NCBI GenBank assembly: GCA_020883125.1
Contig: JAHREW010000039.1
Location: 1 to 63,515, forward strand
Length of the DNA stretch: 63,515 bases
Reading direction: 5' to 3'
Origin: Microcoleus sp. CAWBG506
GTDB taxonomy: Bacteria; Cyanobacteriota; Cyanobacteriia; Cyanobacteriales; Microcoleaceae
Shown: positions 1 to 8,437 of the stretch, in pieces
Layout: every line of letters starts with the position of its first letter
Numbering within the stretch: the stretch's first letter is position 1
Made by a program: the position numbers and the translations under genes
Notes under the pieces: model-generated
What the model was told of the DNA's origin: nothing
The model's database searches: none
Seen by the model: only the letters and a program-made list of their open reading frames with translations

Positions 1-103
1 TTTGAACCAAATGTGCTATTACTATTTTTTGGCGGAGATCGAGAGAATATGCTTTCATTAATTTTTAATACAAGATGATATTTTGTTATTATTTATTGTA
101 CCA

Positions 104-1264
104 TTATACAGCGGGAACCGCTGTATATGCGATCGCCTGTTGTCGATTTTCTGCTGTATTCGGTAGCGCTTGTTGGGAAAGTTGCCGCACTTTGTCGGAA
201 AAATCCAGAATCGAGAAAGTATCTCCTGGATTCAGCCCGTTAATAAATTGCCGCAATAATACCTGACATTGCTGCAAAGGCGCTCCCGATTGCGAACCAG
301 AAGTATCGACCAAAAATACGACATCTTTCGGCACAATTTCATCGGTTTTGTACTCGATCGCCGGAATCAAATAAACTGCCAAATGTCCGCCACGATCGTC
401 GGCTTGAGTTAATACCGTAGATTGAGTTTCGCGACCCGCAATTTGATAGCGCACTATCAAATCTTTGTTGGGAATTGTATCTAAATTTCCCAACATAACG
501 CGCACCTTCAGCCCATTTTTTTGCTCGCTGACTGGGGAATCTTGGGGAGAGTCAAAATATTCAATTTGCAGTTGGTGGGATGGGGAATTGACGTTACGAA
601 TCGGTACGCCCGCCTCAATTTCCAGCGTCACGCCGATATCGTGTCCCGATCGCATTCCCGGCGGCAAAATCGGGGCATTCAGCCGCGACGCATCGGGGAC
701 GATATCGGTATCGGAATTAAGTGTCATTGGGGCTGGGGCGCTGCCGCTAGCTGCCGTTTCATCCAGCGGCGTACCGGGAATATATCGCGGCCCGACAACC
801 ATCGGAAACACAAATTCATAATCCCCAGCGAGAAATTTCAAACTGTCGGTATAGCGAATCGTGACCTCGATTTCTTCGCCTGGTTTGATGTTGGCGAGGG
901 ATTGGGTGAAAATATTATCTCGCTCTTGTTCCAGCAAACCGGCTGTCCGCCCTTCTTGTTTGGCTTTTTCGTAAATTTTTTGGGCTTCTTCGCGTTTTTT
1001 GATGCTGCCTTTAATTGTGCGATCGCCAATTTTGATTTCCATCTCATCAACCGCTGCTTCAGTAGGTAGCGGGAAAATATAGACGGCTTCCAGCGGCTTG
1101 GTAAAAGGATTTTCAAATTTTTGCGAGACTTCAACTCGCGATAGATTTCCAGAGATTTCGGCTAGGACTTCTGTATGTTTTAGAGGGAAAACGAGTTGTT
1201 CTCCCTCGGGGGAACGCACGTATAATCCACTGGTGCGATCGGTTGGAGATGTTAATGATGGCAT
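104..1264 (-). CDS. VIT / von Willebrand factor A domain protein, C-terminally truncated
   Basis: The first ~140 residues look like a VIT (vault/inter-alpha-trypsin) domain, and a vWA domain begins near residue 315 with the metal-ion (MIDAS) motif DTSGS at 320-324. Relatives in cyanobacteria are roughly twice as long. Here only ~67 residues of the vWA domain remain before the frame leaves the family at AIAY and stops six residues later. The stop codon lies inside a perfect palindrome (105-127), so an inserted element probably cut the gene. The start is supported by GGGAGGA upstream of the ATG. Family function is metal-dependent protein binding, often cell-surface or secreted, but no signal peptide is visible. 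The protein may be non-functional. Identity of the domains is sure; activity is doubtful. Confidence 0.75.
   Translation of the reverse strand: MPSLTSPTDRTSGLYVRSPEGEQLVFPLKHTEVLAEISGNLSRVEVSQKFENPFTKPLEAVYIFPLPTEAAVDEMEIKIGDRTIKGSIKKREEAQKIYEKAKQEGRTAGLLEQERDNIFTQSLANIKPGEEIEVTIRYTDSLKFLAGDYEFVFPMVVGPRYIPGTPLDETAASGSAPAPMTLNSDTDIVPDASRLNAPILPPGMRSGHDIGVTLEIEAGVPIRNVNSPSHQLQIEYFDSPQDSPVSEQKNGLKVRVMLGNLDTIPNKDLIVRYQIAGRETQSTVLTQADDRGGHLAVYLIPAIEYKTDEIVPKDVVFLVDTSGSQSGAPLQQCQVLLRQFINGLNPGDTFSILDFSDKVRQLSQQALPNTAENRQQAIAYTAVPAV
105..127. repeat. Palindrome at the truncation point of the vWA gene
   Basis: A perfect 10-bp inverted repeat (TATACAGCGG / CCGCTGTATA) with a 3-base loop. It contains the premature stop of the upstream minus-strand vWA gene. 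The DNA beyond it (1-104) is AT-rich and shows no vWA coding signal. Confidence 0.7.
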
Positions 1265-1359
1265 AAAAGTAGTCCTCCCTAGGTGAATAACTGTTGACAG
1301 TGGACACTTGACGGTTGGATTAAGGGAGTCAAAATTCTTTTCTGTTTTTTATGCTGTTT

Positions 1360-1388
1360 TTGCGATTTTTTATGATTTGTCTTATAAT
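1360..1388 (+). promoter_or_regulatory. Sigma-70-type promoter before the EF-Ts fragment
   Basis: TTGCGA at 1360-1365 and TATAAT at 1383-1388 are separated by exactly 17 bases. The -10 box is a perfect consensus. It lies ~40 bases before the ATG of the EF-Ts-like fragment. Confidence 0.6.
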
Positions 1389-1428
1389 AGCATACAACAT
1401 GAAGTATGCAAGCGATGGAGGGATAAAA

Positions 1429-1782
1429 ATGGCAAGGATTCCAGCGCAACTCGTCAAACAGTTGCGAGATTTAACCGGCGCGCGGATGGGGGATTGCCAG
1501 CAAGCACTGACAGAAAATCAGGGCAATCTGGAAGCTGCGATCGCGTGGCTGCGTCAAAACGACTTAATCCGCGCTCCAGCCTTACAAAAAAATGAAGCAA
1601 GTCAAGGCATTGTCGAGTCTTATATTCATCATAACAAGAGCATTGGCGCGCTAATAGAAGTGAATTGCCAAACAGAATTAACTTTCAAATTGCCAGTTGA
1701 CAGGTTGCCAATCGAATCCACCACCATTGCGATCGCGCAAATGTCCGATTCCGGGATCAGGAAAATGATAAGCAAACATTAA
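1429..1782 (+). pseudogene. Truncated elongation factor Ts (N-terminal UBA part only)
   Basis: Residues 1-82 match the N-terminus of EF-Ts, the GDP/GTP exchange factor of EF-Tu: a UBA-like domain (VKQLRDLTGA, MGDCQQAL, ...AIAWLR) and the start of the core (IGALIEVNCQTE). At about 1675 the frame passes into the antisense of the neighbouring metallo-hydrolase gene, and the last ~35 residues are not EF-Ts. A normal cyanobacterial EF-Ts is 200-300 residues and sits beside rpsB, which is absent here, so this is a fragment of an extra copy. The ATG at 1429 is chosen because GGAGGG lies just upstream and a good promoter precedes it. It could still be expressed as a ~117-residue protein, but the EF-Tu-binding core is missing. 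Confidence 0.75.
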
Positions 1783-2655
1783 CGTGCGATCGCGCGCAAT
1801 TTTTTCCAGTACCGCTTGGCGAGTTGTAGCAGCCATCTCGCGATCGGCATCAAAAATCGGTTTCCAGCTTGGATTCCACAGATTAATTGTATTAGTGTGA
1901 ACCGTATCGGCAGTATGTACCATCACCCCATTCCCCGATGCAATTCTAATCGCAACGTGACCGGGTGTATGACCGTAGGCAGGAATGGCTGTAAATCCCG
2001 GCAAAAACTCTTGGTTAACATCAAATTGAGTAACGCGATCGCGAATCAAACCTAACTGAGTTTGAGCAATTTTAATCATCTGCTGCTTCATCTCGGCGGG
2101 TCCCCCAAACTTGGGTAAATCCACCGAATTACCAGTCCAAAAATTCCACTCTTGTTTGCCGATAAAATACCGGGCATTAGGAAAGGTTAACCCACTTTTG
2201 CCATTCAAACCACCCACATGATCGCCATGGGCGTGAGTCAAAATCACCGCAGTAATATCGCTCGGTTTAATCAGTGCCTGCTGCAAGTTTTCAATTAGCT
2301 TGCCAACCGTTGCTCCATTCAACAAGCCACTGCCTGTATCGATTAAAACTTTGTTCTGTCCGGTATCCACCAACAGAACATTACAATCTAGAGTGAGCTT
2401 TTCCCCTTGAAAACCCTGCTGCAACACTCCATTAAACTCTTCTGGTTTGGCATTGCTGGCAAAGATGGCTGCGGGAACGCTCAAAGTTCCATCGCTAATC
2501 GAAATCAGGTTGAAGTTTCCCAACTTAAATCGATAGATGCCAGTATTGCGGGGCATCATGGGTCGAGCAGTTTGTGCCCATAAATTGCCGGTGACAGGTA
2601 GAGCGAAAGAGGTGGCGATCGCCCCTGTGAGAAAGCTTCGACGAGAAATAGGCAT
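1678..2655 (-). CDS. MBL-fold metallo-hydrolase with Tat signal
   Basis: A metallo-beta-lactamase-fold hydrolase, probably exported folded by the Tat pathway: the N-terminus reads SRRSFLTGAIATSFALP and continues to an A-x-A type cleavage region. The zinc-ligand motif HAHGDHVGG is present, as are later ligands in YGHTPGH and an HTAD segment. It resembles the subgroup of lactonases and methyl-parathion-hydrolase-like enzymes; the substrate cannot be read from the sequence. The ATG at 2655 places the twin-arginine motif at the very N-terminus. A TTG at 2682 would add nine residues but has no better ribosome site. The stop codon abuts the recombination point that truncated the convergent EF-Ts fragment. 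Confidence 0.88.
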   Translation of the reverse strand: MPISRRSFLTGAIATSFALPVTGNLWAQTARPMMPRNTGIYRFKLGNFNLISISDGTLSVPAAIFASNAKPEEFNGVLQQGFQGEKLTLDCNVLLVDTGQNKVLIDTGSGLLNGATVGKLIENLQQALIKPSDITAVILTHAHGDHVGGLNGKSGLTFPNARYFIGKQEWNFWTGNSVDLPKFGGPAEMKQQMIKIAQTQLGLIRDRVTQFDVNQEFLPGFTAIPAYGHTPGHVAIRIASGNGVMVHTADTVHTNTINLWNPSWKPIFDADREMAATTRQAVLEKIARDRTLMFAYHFPDPGIGHLRDRNGGGFDWQPVNWQFES

Positions 2656-3119
2656 AGTTACAAACACTCTCGCTCTAGTCAAGGATCGTACAATTTTTGA
2701 AAAAAAAATATTAGCTCATAATACTACTTTATTTAGATTATTTTACAAATTTTAACATTGCTCAATAAAATCGTTAATTTTTAACAACACATTGCAGGAT
2801 ATTTTGCCCGATCGCCGCGTGTTTGGGGCGATCGACCGGAAAGGATATCAATTTTCAAATCTCAAATCGATTGACTCATACCAGCTCCGGGTTTGAAGCC
2901 CCCTTGATATCAAATCCTCTCTTCATCGTCCTGTATTAATCTCTCTCTTCTCGAACTTCGCGTCATGAGCGCCTTCGCGGTTAAATCATTCCGATACAAC
3001 CGGAATTGATAGGATTTTTTAATCGGCGAAGGCCGATTTTGTTTGTGTAGTAGCGATTTCAATCGCCGAGTAATAAAGGGGATATCTAACCCGGACTTGA
3101 TATCAATTGGTTGAACTAC
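2656..3119. other. Intergenic region with one MITE-like repeat
   Basis: No gene is visible. The stretch holds a copy of the 107-bp dispersed repeat (2905-3011), partial relatives of its TGATATCAA end near 2847 and 3093, and generic cyanobacterial palindromic sequence such as GATTTCAATC near 3055. Confidence 0.6.
2905..3011 (+). repeat. MITE-like dispersed repeat, copy 1
   Basis: About 107 bp, nearly identical to copies at 40237-40344 and (inverted) 45312-45418. The ends are inverted repeats: TGATATCAAATCC at the left and the complement of TGATATCAATTCC at the right. The interior is non-coding, with a small ATTCCG/CGGAAT stem near the right end. Confidence 0.75.
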
Positions 3120-3503
3120 TTACAGGATTGTAAAATCGGTAGCATTAATCAGTCCTGTGGACACATTGGTGAGAGTAGCCAACAGTTGACCAGAACTGGT
3201 AACTCGGATTAAGGTAGAATTATTTTCTAAATTAATGCTCAATTGCGAAAAACTTAAACCGCCAATTAAGCCGATCGCATCCCTGCCACTTTGAAAGTCT
3301 AAAATAGTCTCACGGCCGTTGTCGATACCTAAGATAAATCGATCGCTCCCAGTACCTCCAATTAAAGTATCATTCCCCTCATCTCCAAACAGCCAATCAT
3401 CCCCAGCACCGCCCAGTAAACTGTCTTCATCCTTACCGCCGTTAAGAGTATCATTTCCAGCATCCCCGCATAAAGTATCCATAGCTGGCAAAAGTATAGT
3501 CAT
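3120..3503 (-). pseudogene. C-terminal fragment of an RTX calcium-binding protein
   Basis: Contains RTX nonapeptides (GDAGNDTLNGG, GGAGDDWLFGDEGNDTLIGG) that bind calcium in secreted hemolysin-type proteins, followed by the usual C-terminal tail (GSDRFILG..., LDFQSGRDAIGL). It lacks the N-terminal body and begins directly at the edge of an IS605-type relic. With the DUF4347 remnant at 3868-4005, it is the other end of one large interrupted gene. Proteins of this kind are exported by type I secretion. It is unlikely to be made as it stands. Confidence 0.75.
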
Positions 3504-3859
3504 TTATAGACATGGGAGGCTTCAAGTCCCTCCCCCTTCACTTTTACTTTGCCGGAAAGCTTGATAATTCCTTTCTTCAACTGTTTGCTGCTAATCGCTT
3601 GAATCGTGTAAACGAGAAGGTTTCGCCCTTTAACTTTATCTTTGTACTTCGGCAGTTTTGGGCGACCAGTGAATTTTGAAGAATCAACTTTGTAAGCTTT
3701 AACGGCTTCAAAAAACGATTTCCAATTTTTGTCTAACACCATCAAAATTTGCTGACTTACCTTGGCAGGTAAAGCCTTGTATGCTTCATGAGATTTCATC
3801 AATCGATTCATTTCGTTGTAATTGACATAGCCCCATCCATAAGGGCTGCGCACCTGCAT
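3500..3859 (-). mobile_element. tnpB: IS605/IS1341-type TnpB relic
   Basis: Translation matches an internal N-terminal segment of TnpB (OrfB), the RNA-guided endonuclease of IS200/IS605 elements: NYNEMNRLMKSHEAY, LDKNWKSFFEA, FTGRPKLPKYKDK and GRNLLVYT are family-typical. The RuvC-like catalytic half and zinc finger (together ~300 residues) are missing, and the frame runs straight into the element's end hairpin at 3514-3534. It is therefore an internally deleted, inactive copy inserted in the DUF4347/RTX gene. No tnpA is present. Confidence 0.8.
3514..3534. repeat. End hairpin of the IS605-type relic
   Basis: GGGAGG (3514-3519) pairs with CCTCCC (3529-3534) around a 9-base loop, at the downstream end of the tnpB relic. 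Subterminal hairpins of this kind are the recognition sites of IS200/IS605 transposases. Assignment as an element end is inference. Confidence 0.5.
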
Positions 3860-3867
3860 TTTGTTAG

Positions 3868-4005
3868 GTTATCGGAATTTAGCTCCATTGCTCCCAGTTG
3901 TAAACTTCCTGGCCCGCCGTGAGAAATGATGTGAACGGCGGAAATATTGGTGTAGTTGGCTAGTAACTGGGTAATTTGCTCGACTCCATTTAAAAAGGTA
4001 CGCAT
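3868..4005 (-). pseudogene. DUF4347-domain fragment (N-terminal part of the broken RTX gene)
   Basis: The peptide ISAVHIISHGGPGSLQLG is characteristic of DUF4347, the N-terminal domain of many large cyanobacterial surface or secreted proteins that end in RTX repeats. The match ends after LNSDNLT at about 3868, where TnpB sequence begins. Together with 3120-3503 it shows one large gene was interrupted and then mostly deleted. No intact start region is visible. Confidence 0.7.
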
Positions 4006-4029
4006 TAAAAAGGTACGCAGGGATAAAGT

Positions 4030-4548
4030 TTAGACGATCGATTTTGCGAGTAAGTATTTAGCCCGATCGACCTGTTGTCCACTTCCTTCTACGATTAGTA
4101 AAATGCTGCCCTGAGAAATCTGCTGCTGATAGGCTTTAGCTTGCTCTGAAGTCAGCCCCAATCCAATTAAAGCCCCCATCAATCCGCCCGCAGCCGTGCC
4201 AATGCCACCGCTCAATAGCGTAAAGCCGATCGCCCCAGACAACATGACTTGACCCACCCCTGGAAGCGCCAGGAGTCCCATTCCCAACATCAGCCCGGTA
4301 GCACCCCCAAGCCAATTGCCCAGAAACATTCCTTTCTTGAGTCCAGTTGCAGTCCCTGCGATCGCCCCCAACGAGTCACAGGGAAGATTTAAAGAATTTT
4401 GCCCTTCCTCGCAGCTAGGCCCCAGCAAGAACACCTGCGCCAATGGAAAGCCTGAAAACACAAGACAATCGAGGGCTTGTCCGGCGTCTTCACGGCTAGA
4501 AAACGTTCCAAGGACTTGTCGCTGCTGGCTCAATATCGTATTAAACAT
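4030..4548 (-). CDS. Glycine-zipper membrane protein, general-stress-like
   Basis: 172 residues. The N-terminus (QQRQVLGTFSSREDAGQALD) resembles the ferredoxin-like fold of GSP17M/DUF1269-type stress proteins, where two halves flank a Gly/Ala-rich hydrophobic centre. Residues ~60-135 are two or three Gly-rich hydrophobic segments (GNWLGGATGLMLGMGLLALPG; SGGIGTAAGGLMGALIGLGL), which suggest membrane insertion or tight helix packing. The C-terminus (ILLIVEGSGQQVDRAKYLL) returns to a beta-alpha pattern. The function is unknown; a stress-related membrane role is inferred from similar proteins. Confidence 0.65.
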   Translation of the reverse strand: MFNTILSQQRQVLGTFSSREDAGQALDCLVFSGFPLAQVFLLGPSCEEGQNSLNLPCDSLGAIAGTATGLKKGMFLGNWLGGATGLMLGMGLLALPGVGQVMLSGAIGFTLLSGGIGTAAGGLMGALIGLGLTSEQAKAYQQQISQGSILLIVEGSGQQVDRAKYLLAKSIV

Positions 4549-4719
4549 GGCTAGATGCTAATAATTTATTTTTTTCTGTATTTTTCACTACTATTTTACA
4601 TATTTTTGAAAAAAAGCAACCATGAAAAAGTCTGATTGTCAGCAAAAATTGACAAAAAAGTGTCCGCAGGCTTAAGTTACCAGCGGACTCTTAGTCTGCG
4701 GAGCTTTGATGCTAAGTAA

Positions 4720-5043
4720 CTAACGGCGAGGTGCGTACATAATCACCAAAACACCAAGTAAAGCAATCCATCCTCCGAGTAAATCGTATTTATCAGGAGC
4801 AACGCGATCGACAATCCAGCCCCACAGAATCGACAGCACAATAAAAACACCACCGTAAGCTGCATAGGCCCGCCCAAAAGTAGCCGGTTGTAGCGTTGGA
4901 ACCACCCCGTAAACTCCCAAAATAACCACCCCAATTACGGCGAACCAAGGGCTTTTACCTTCGCGCAACCACAGCCAAAACAAATAGCCACCGCCAATTT
5001 CGCAAACTCCAGCTACTACAAAAAGCAACAAAGATTGAATCAT
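4720..5043 (-). CDS. YnfA/UPF0060 family small membrane protein
   Basis: 107 residues with four predicted transmembrane helices, the usual length and layout of YnfA. Family-typical segments are [22 protein letters not shown], here seen as [11 protein letters not shown], then [12 protein letters not shown] and [18 protein letters not shown]. YnfA proteins are dimeric SMR-like transporters implicated in efflux in enterobacteria; the substrate here is unknown. The ATG overlaps the stop of the PII-like gene by four bases, so it is the last gene of a three-gene operon with the APC permease. Confidence 0.92.
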   Translation of the reverse strand: MIQSLLLFVVAGVCEIGGGYLFWLWLREGKSPWFAVIGVVILGVYGVVPTLQPATFGRAYAAYGGVFIVLSILWGWIVDRVAPDKYDLLGGWIALLGVLVIMYAPRR

Positions 5044-5450
5044 TTATTTTTGCGCGAATCGCTCAGCGTTGCAGGTTCTTCGATTGCCAAAGCAGCTTCA
5101 TTTTCTTCGCCGGTGCGAATGCGAATTGCTCGGCTTACCGGAATAACAAACAATTTACCATCTCCAACAGTTCCTGTTTTTGCGACTGTGACAATGGTAT
5201 CGACAACCGCATCGACTTGATCCTCATTCACGACAATTTCTATTCTGACTTTGGGCAGAAAGTCAACGGTAAAAGGTTTGCCTTCCATATCTAAGAGGCC
5301 CAAAAAGGCAAGGGGTCTCCCTTTTTGGTGCCCGAATCCTTTTGCACCAGTGACAGTCATTCCCTGAATCCCTAGTTTGACTAAGGCTTCCTTGACGGAA
5401 TCCAATTTACCAGGCTGGATAATGGCAAGAACTAATTGCATAGATTTCAA
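5040..5450 (-). CDS. PII-like signalling protein with atypical, enlarged T-loop
   Basis: 136 residues with the PII (GlnB/GlnK) fold: [19 protein letters not shown], then [14 protein letters not shown], the B-loop [11 protein letters not shown] and the C-loop IRIRTGE. The Gln-Lys before the T-loop and the Lys in LPKV are kept, so ATP and 2-oxoglutarate binding is plausible. The T-loop differs from canonical cyanobacterial PII: between QKG and TVDFL there are 16 residues instead of 10, and neither the modified Ser49 nor Tyr51 is present. It lies 7 bases downstream of an APC permease gene and overlaps ynfA, so its partner is probably the permease. PII proteins usually regulate transporters through the T-loop; the specific partner is inference. 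Confidence 0.88.
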   Translation of the reverse strand: MKSMQLVLAIIQPGKLDSVKEALVKLGIQGMTVTGAKGFGHQKGRPLAFLGLLDMEGKPFTVDFLPKVRIEIVVNEDQVDAVVDTIVTVAKTGTVGDGKLFVIPVSRAIRIRTGEENEAALAIEEPATLSDSRKNK

Positions 5451-5457
5451 TTACCTA

Positions 5458-7083
5458 TCAAGATTTAGAGGAAGAAATGTTATCGCGCAGGGGATGATTC
5501 AGATCCGATGGCAAAAACAGGGGTTTGCCTTTGATTAAGCTGTCTCCAATCAGGTAAGCAAATCCTCCAACAAAGAAGGCGATCGAAATCCCGATCGCAG
5601 TCAAAGAATTTGTTTTGGCATTACCAGATCCAGTCAAACCGTAGTAGAAAATGCCACAAACCATGAGTAAATTCATGACTAAACCCAAAATAGGAATCAC
5701 CACAGTTTTGATTGGGTTGTGTTCCTCATCTAGCAAATGCTCTAGAGTAGCAACTAGCGTCACTCCGCAGGTAATTCCGTAGAGCATAAACGTGCCGATG
5801 TTAGAAACTAAGGTAACAATCGTGACGTTATCCACACTCTGCACTGCATAAGCACCAATCAAAGCCGAGAGTCCACTCAGAAAGTAAATCCCGATATGAG
5901 GCGTGTTGTAGCGCCCGTGTAAAAAGCCGAATACGGCCGGCAATTCGCGATCGCTCCCCATGGCATAACTAATCCGAACACCCGTTGACAGCGACGATAG
6001 CGCCGTCCCGATCAATGCCATGACGACTGTGCTGGCGATCGTCACTTGCAGCAGAAATCCGTTGCCAAACAGCAGCGTATCCCCCAAAATTTTCGCCATA
6101 TCGCCGATCGGCGCACCGGAGGATAATGCTGCTGCAAATCCTGTTACAGTTTTGCCGTCAACAGTTGCAGTGTATTGGTCGCCGATCAAAAAATTAGCAG
6201 CGAAATACTCAAAAAAATAGCAGATACAAGCCTGAATAAATAAAGATAGAATTACACCACGAGGAATATCACGCTGAGGATTAATAGCTTCACCGGCCAT
6301 CGCTGTTGCCGATTCAAATCCGACCAATAAAAGAATAGCGATCGTCGCCTGATAAATCAATCCCGATAAATCGTGAGGAACCACAATGCTCAAGGCATTT
6401 GCGTGTTCGTAATTCACATTTGGATGACCCAATCGGTAAACAATCATCAACAATCCCAGGAAGGTGAGAGAGCTAATTTGGACAATGTTGATGATGATAT
6501 TAATCAGCGTCGAACCGGTAACGCCCATGAGCGCAACACTGCCCACCAGTGCCGTGAAGATAAAGCAAATTAAGGCTTTGCTGAACCAATCCGCTGCAAA
6601 ATCCGGGTTAAACAACTGCCCGATGTAAACGACCAGGGTTCCCATGAAGCTAATCATAATTCCGGGATATACCCAGTAATACAAGTGTGCTGCCCAGCCT
6701 GTGACAAACTTTGCCAAACGCGCCAAACGAAAGTGTTTGTGTTCTTCTTTTGCTAAGATTGCTGCTTCGGCATAGTAGTAGGAACTGCCCGCACCAGCTT
6801 CTGGGTAAGCTTTAGAAAGAGTTGCATAACAACTTGCGGTTAGTAGGGCGATCGCAGTTGCTAGGGCGATCGCGGCCCACATATTTTTAGCCGAATCCGG
6901 CGGGGCTTGCAATTGATAAGTCGTCCACAGAAAAGCGCCCGGTGCAATCAACGCCATCGCGTTAATCGTAATTCCTACCAGTCCAAGAGTAGGCTTGAGT
7001 TGTCCATTGGAGTCAGTCATAATTTTGATTTTAGTATTGATCCCGCCTGTAACGGGGCTTGTGACCAAATTACTTTCGGTCAT
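5458..7083 (-). CDS. APC-superfamily amino acid permease
   Basis: 541 residues with about twelve hydrophobic segments and the APC-family start (LGLVGITINAMALIAPGAFLWTTYQ) seen as GITINAMALIAPGAFLW. Further landmarks are YPEAGAGSSYYYAEAA, GFESATAMAGEAINPQRDIPRG read in parts, and a cytoplasmic tail. It should import or exchange amino acids or related amines across the plasma membrane; the substrate is not predictable. It heads an operon followed by the PII-like gene 7 bases downstream, which suggests allosteric control by nitrogen or energy status. An alternative start at 7020 (MTDSNGQLKP) is possible; neither start has a strong ribosome site. Confidence 0.9.
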   Translation of the reverse strand: MTESNLVTSPVTGGINTKIKIMTDSNGQLKPTLGLVGITINAMALIAPGAFLWTTYQLQAPPDSAKNMWAAIALATAIALLTASCYATLSKAYPEAGAGSSYYYAEAAILAKEEHKHFRLARLAKFVTGWAAHLYYWVYPGIMISFMGTLVVYIGQLFNPDFAADWFSKALICFIFTALVGSVALMGVTGSTLINIIINIVQISSLTFLGLLMIVYRLGHPNVNYEHANALSIVVPHDLSGLIYQATIAILLLVGFESATAMAGEAINPQRDIPRGVILSLFIQACICYFFEYFAANFLIGDQYTATVDGKTVTGFAAALSSGAPIGDMAKILGDTLLFGNGFLLQVTIASTVVMALIGTALSSLSTGVRISYAMGSDRELPAVFGFLHGRYNTPHIGIYFLSGLSALIGAYAVQSVDNVTIVTLVSNIGTFMLYGITCGVTLVATLEHLLDEEHNPIKTVVIPILGLVMNLLMVCGIFYYGLTGSGNAKTNSLTAIGISIAFFVGGFAYLIGDSLIKGKPLFLPSDLNHPLRDNISSSKS

Positions 7084-7252
7084 TTCGAGCTGTTACATCG
7101 GTCATAGTTTGCATATAAACCCTATTTTTAAGGTTAAAAATGTATAAATCTGTATCTTATAATACATGAAGTAGCTAAAGTCCCGTTTGATTTCGCTATT
7201 ATAAGCTTTTATTATCTCTGGATGAGATGAAATATGGACTCCTTTGTTGATT

Positions 7253-7276
7253 GTTCCCAGGTTGGAGCCTGGGAAC
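7253..7276. repeat. Perfect hairpin between the permease and DsbA-like genes
   Basis: GTTCCCAGG and CCTGGGAAC flank a six-base loop. Such palindromes are scattered in cyanobacterial genomes. It lies in the gap between the promoter side of the APC permease gene and the 3' end of the DsbA-like gene. Confidence 0.6.
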
Positions 7277-7365
7277 GCATCTTGAAAGGCTCTGCTGTGA
7301 GATTGGCACCCGAAAGTTTACACACAAAAAAATGTACTTTTGCGTTACCCCTTCCCCTTGTCTGA

Positions 7366-8148
7366 CTATTTCGACAGACTAGCGAGAATGCTTTCCATTT
7401 CAGCAAGCTCGATCGCCCCTGAGAAGGTTTTGCCGTTCATAATAAAGAATGGAGTGCCTTCTATACCCAACTTTTGAGCTAGTTGCACGTCTTTCCCAAT
7501 GGCGGCTTCGGCAGCGGGGCTGTTGCGATCGCTGTTGAATTTATCTAATTTGAGATTGAGTTTTTGGGCGATCGATCCGTACAATTCCTCACCCAACTGT
7601 TTTTGTCCCTCAAACAAAGCATTGTAATATTCCCAGAATTTACCCTGCTGTTGGGCAGCCCAGGCTGCTTTGGCTGCTGGTAGGGCTTGAGGGTGAATGG
7701 AAGTCAAGGGAAAATGTTTGTAGGCTAAAGTAACTTTGTCCTGGTGTTTTGCCATAAACTGCTTGACAGTATCGTGAGCGCGGGCGCAAAACGGACATTG
7801 AAAATCGGAAAATTCTAACAGTACAATCTGTTGCGAGGTGGCACCGGTACTGGGAGAATCGCCGATGGCAGATTTAGGAGTAGTTTTCATCTCCTGCAAA
7901 AATGACTGCTGCGCTGCTTTCAGAGTCTCTTGCTGTTGTTGCTGATATGCTTGTACCGATTCCAAAATTGCTTGCGGGTTTTCGCGGATGATTTGCAAGA
8001 CTTGCTCTTTTAACTTGGGATCGACTGGATTTCCACCGGCTGACTGGGCGGGGGAACAACCGATGAATACGAGGCAAACTGCTAACAGTACACTAAAGCC
8101 CAGGGCTTGCTGGTGGCGGAGTTGTCGCCAAATAGAGGATATCTTCAT
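7366..8148 (-). CDS. DsbA-family thiol-disulfide oxidoreductase, lipoprotein
   Basis: A hydrophobic N-terminus ends in a lipobox (VFIGC), so the protein should be lipid-anchored on the periplasmic face. A thioredoxin-fold domain of the DsbA/DsbG type follows, with active site CPFC in [16 protein letters not shown] and the conserved cis-Pro region [12 protein letters not shown] near the C-terminus. A Gln-rich helix (~50-90) links anchor and domain. It probably forms or shuffles disulfides in exported proteins. 260 residues is normal for the family. The ATG at 8148 gives a good signal peptide, although the ribosome site is weak. Confidence 0.9.
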   Translation of the reverse strand: MKISSIWRQLRHQQALGFSVLLAVCLVFIGCSPAQSAGGNPVDPKLKEQVLQIIRENPQAILESVQAYQQQQQETLKAAQQSFLQEMKTTPKSAIGDSPSTGATSQQIVLLEFSDFQCPFCARAHDTVKQFMAKHQDKVTLAYKHFPLTSIHPQALPAAKAAWAAQQQGKFWEYYNALFEGQKQLGEELYGSIAQKLNLKLDKFNSDRNSPAAEAAIGKDVQLAQKLGIEGTPFFIMNGKTFSGAIELAEMESILASLSK

Positions 8149-8186
8149 CTTTTTTTTGCTAATTCACGGCAAGACTTAATCCTACA

Positions 8187-8293
8187 TTGGGAATTGGGAA
8201 TTGGGAATTGGGAATTGGGGACTGGGGATTGGGGATTGGGCATTGGGGATTGGGAATTGGGCATCGGGAATTGGGCATCGGGAATTGGGCATC
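8187..8293. repeat. Short tandem repeat array (TTGGGAA-type)
   Basis: About fifteen imperfect copies of a 7-bp unit, mainly TTGGGAA, with variants TTGGGGA and TTGGGCA. This is the short tandemly repeated sequence type common in filamentous cyanobacteria. There are no spacers, so it is not CRISPR. Confidence 0.85.
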
Positions 8294-8437
8294 TTCGGCC
8301 CAAATAATTGCTTTTAGTAACACGAATTAAGGGGTATAAGTTGGTGATTTTAGTATAAAATATTAAAGGGCGATCGCACTGACGATCGCCATTTATTGGC
8401 CTTAAAGATTAACTTTTAGGCTTGTTTGAAAACCAGA

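Noticed and set aside
521..1069. 182-residue plus-strand frame
   Set aside because: Shadow of the vWA gene; Phe/Arg-rich without any domain pattern.
7212..7406. 64-residue frame on the minus strand
   Set aside because: Overlaps the end of the DsbA-like gene in another frame and includes a palindrome; no family resemblance.
8187..8293. CRISPR-like repetitive array
   Set aside because: Units are 7 bp, contiguous and without unique spacers; this is a short tandem repeat.
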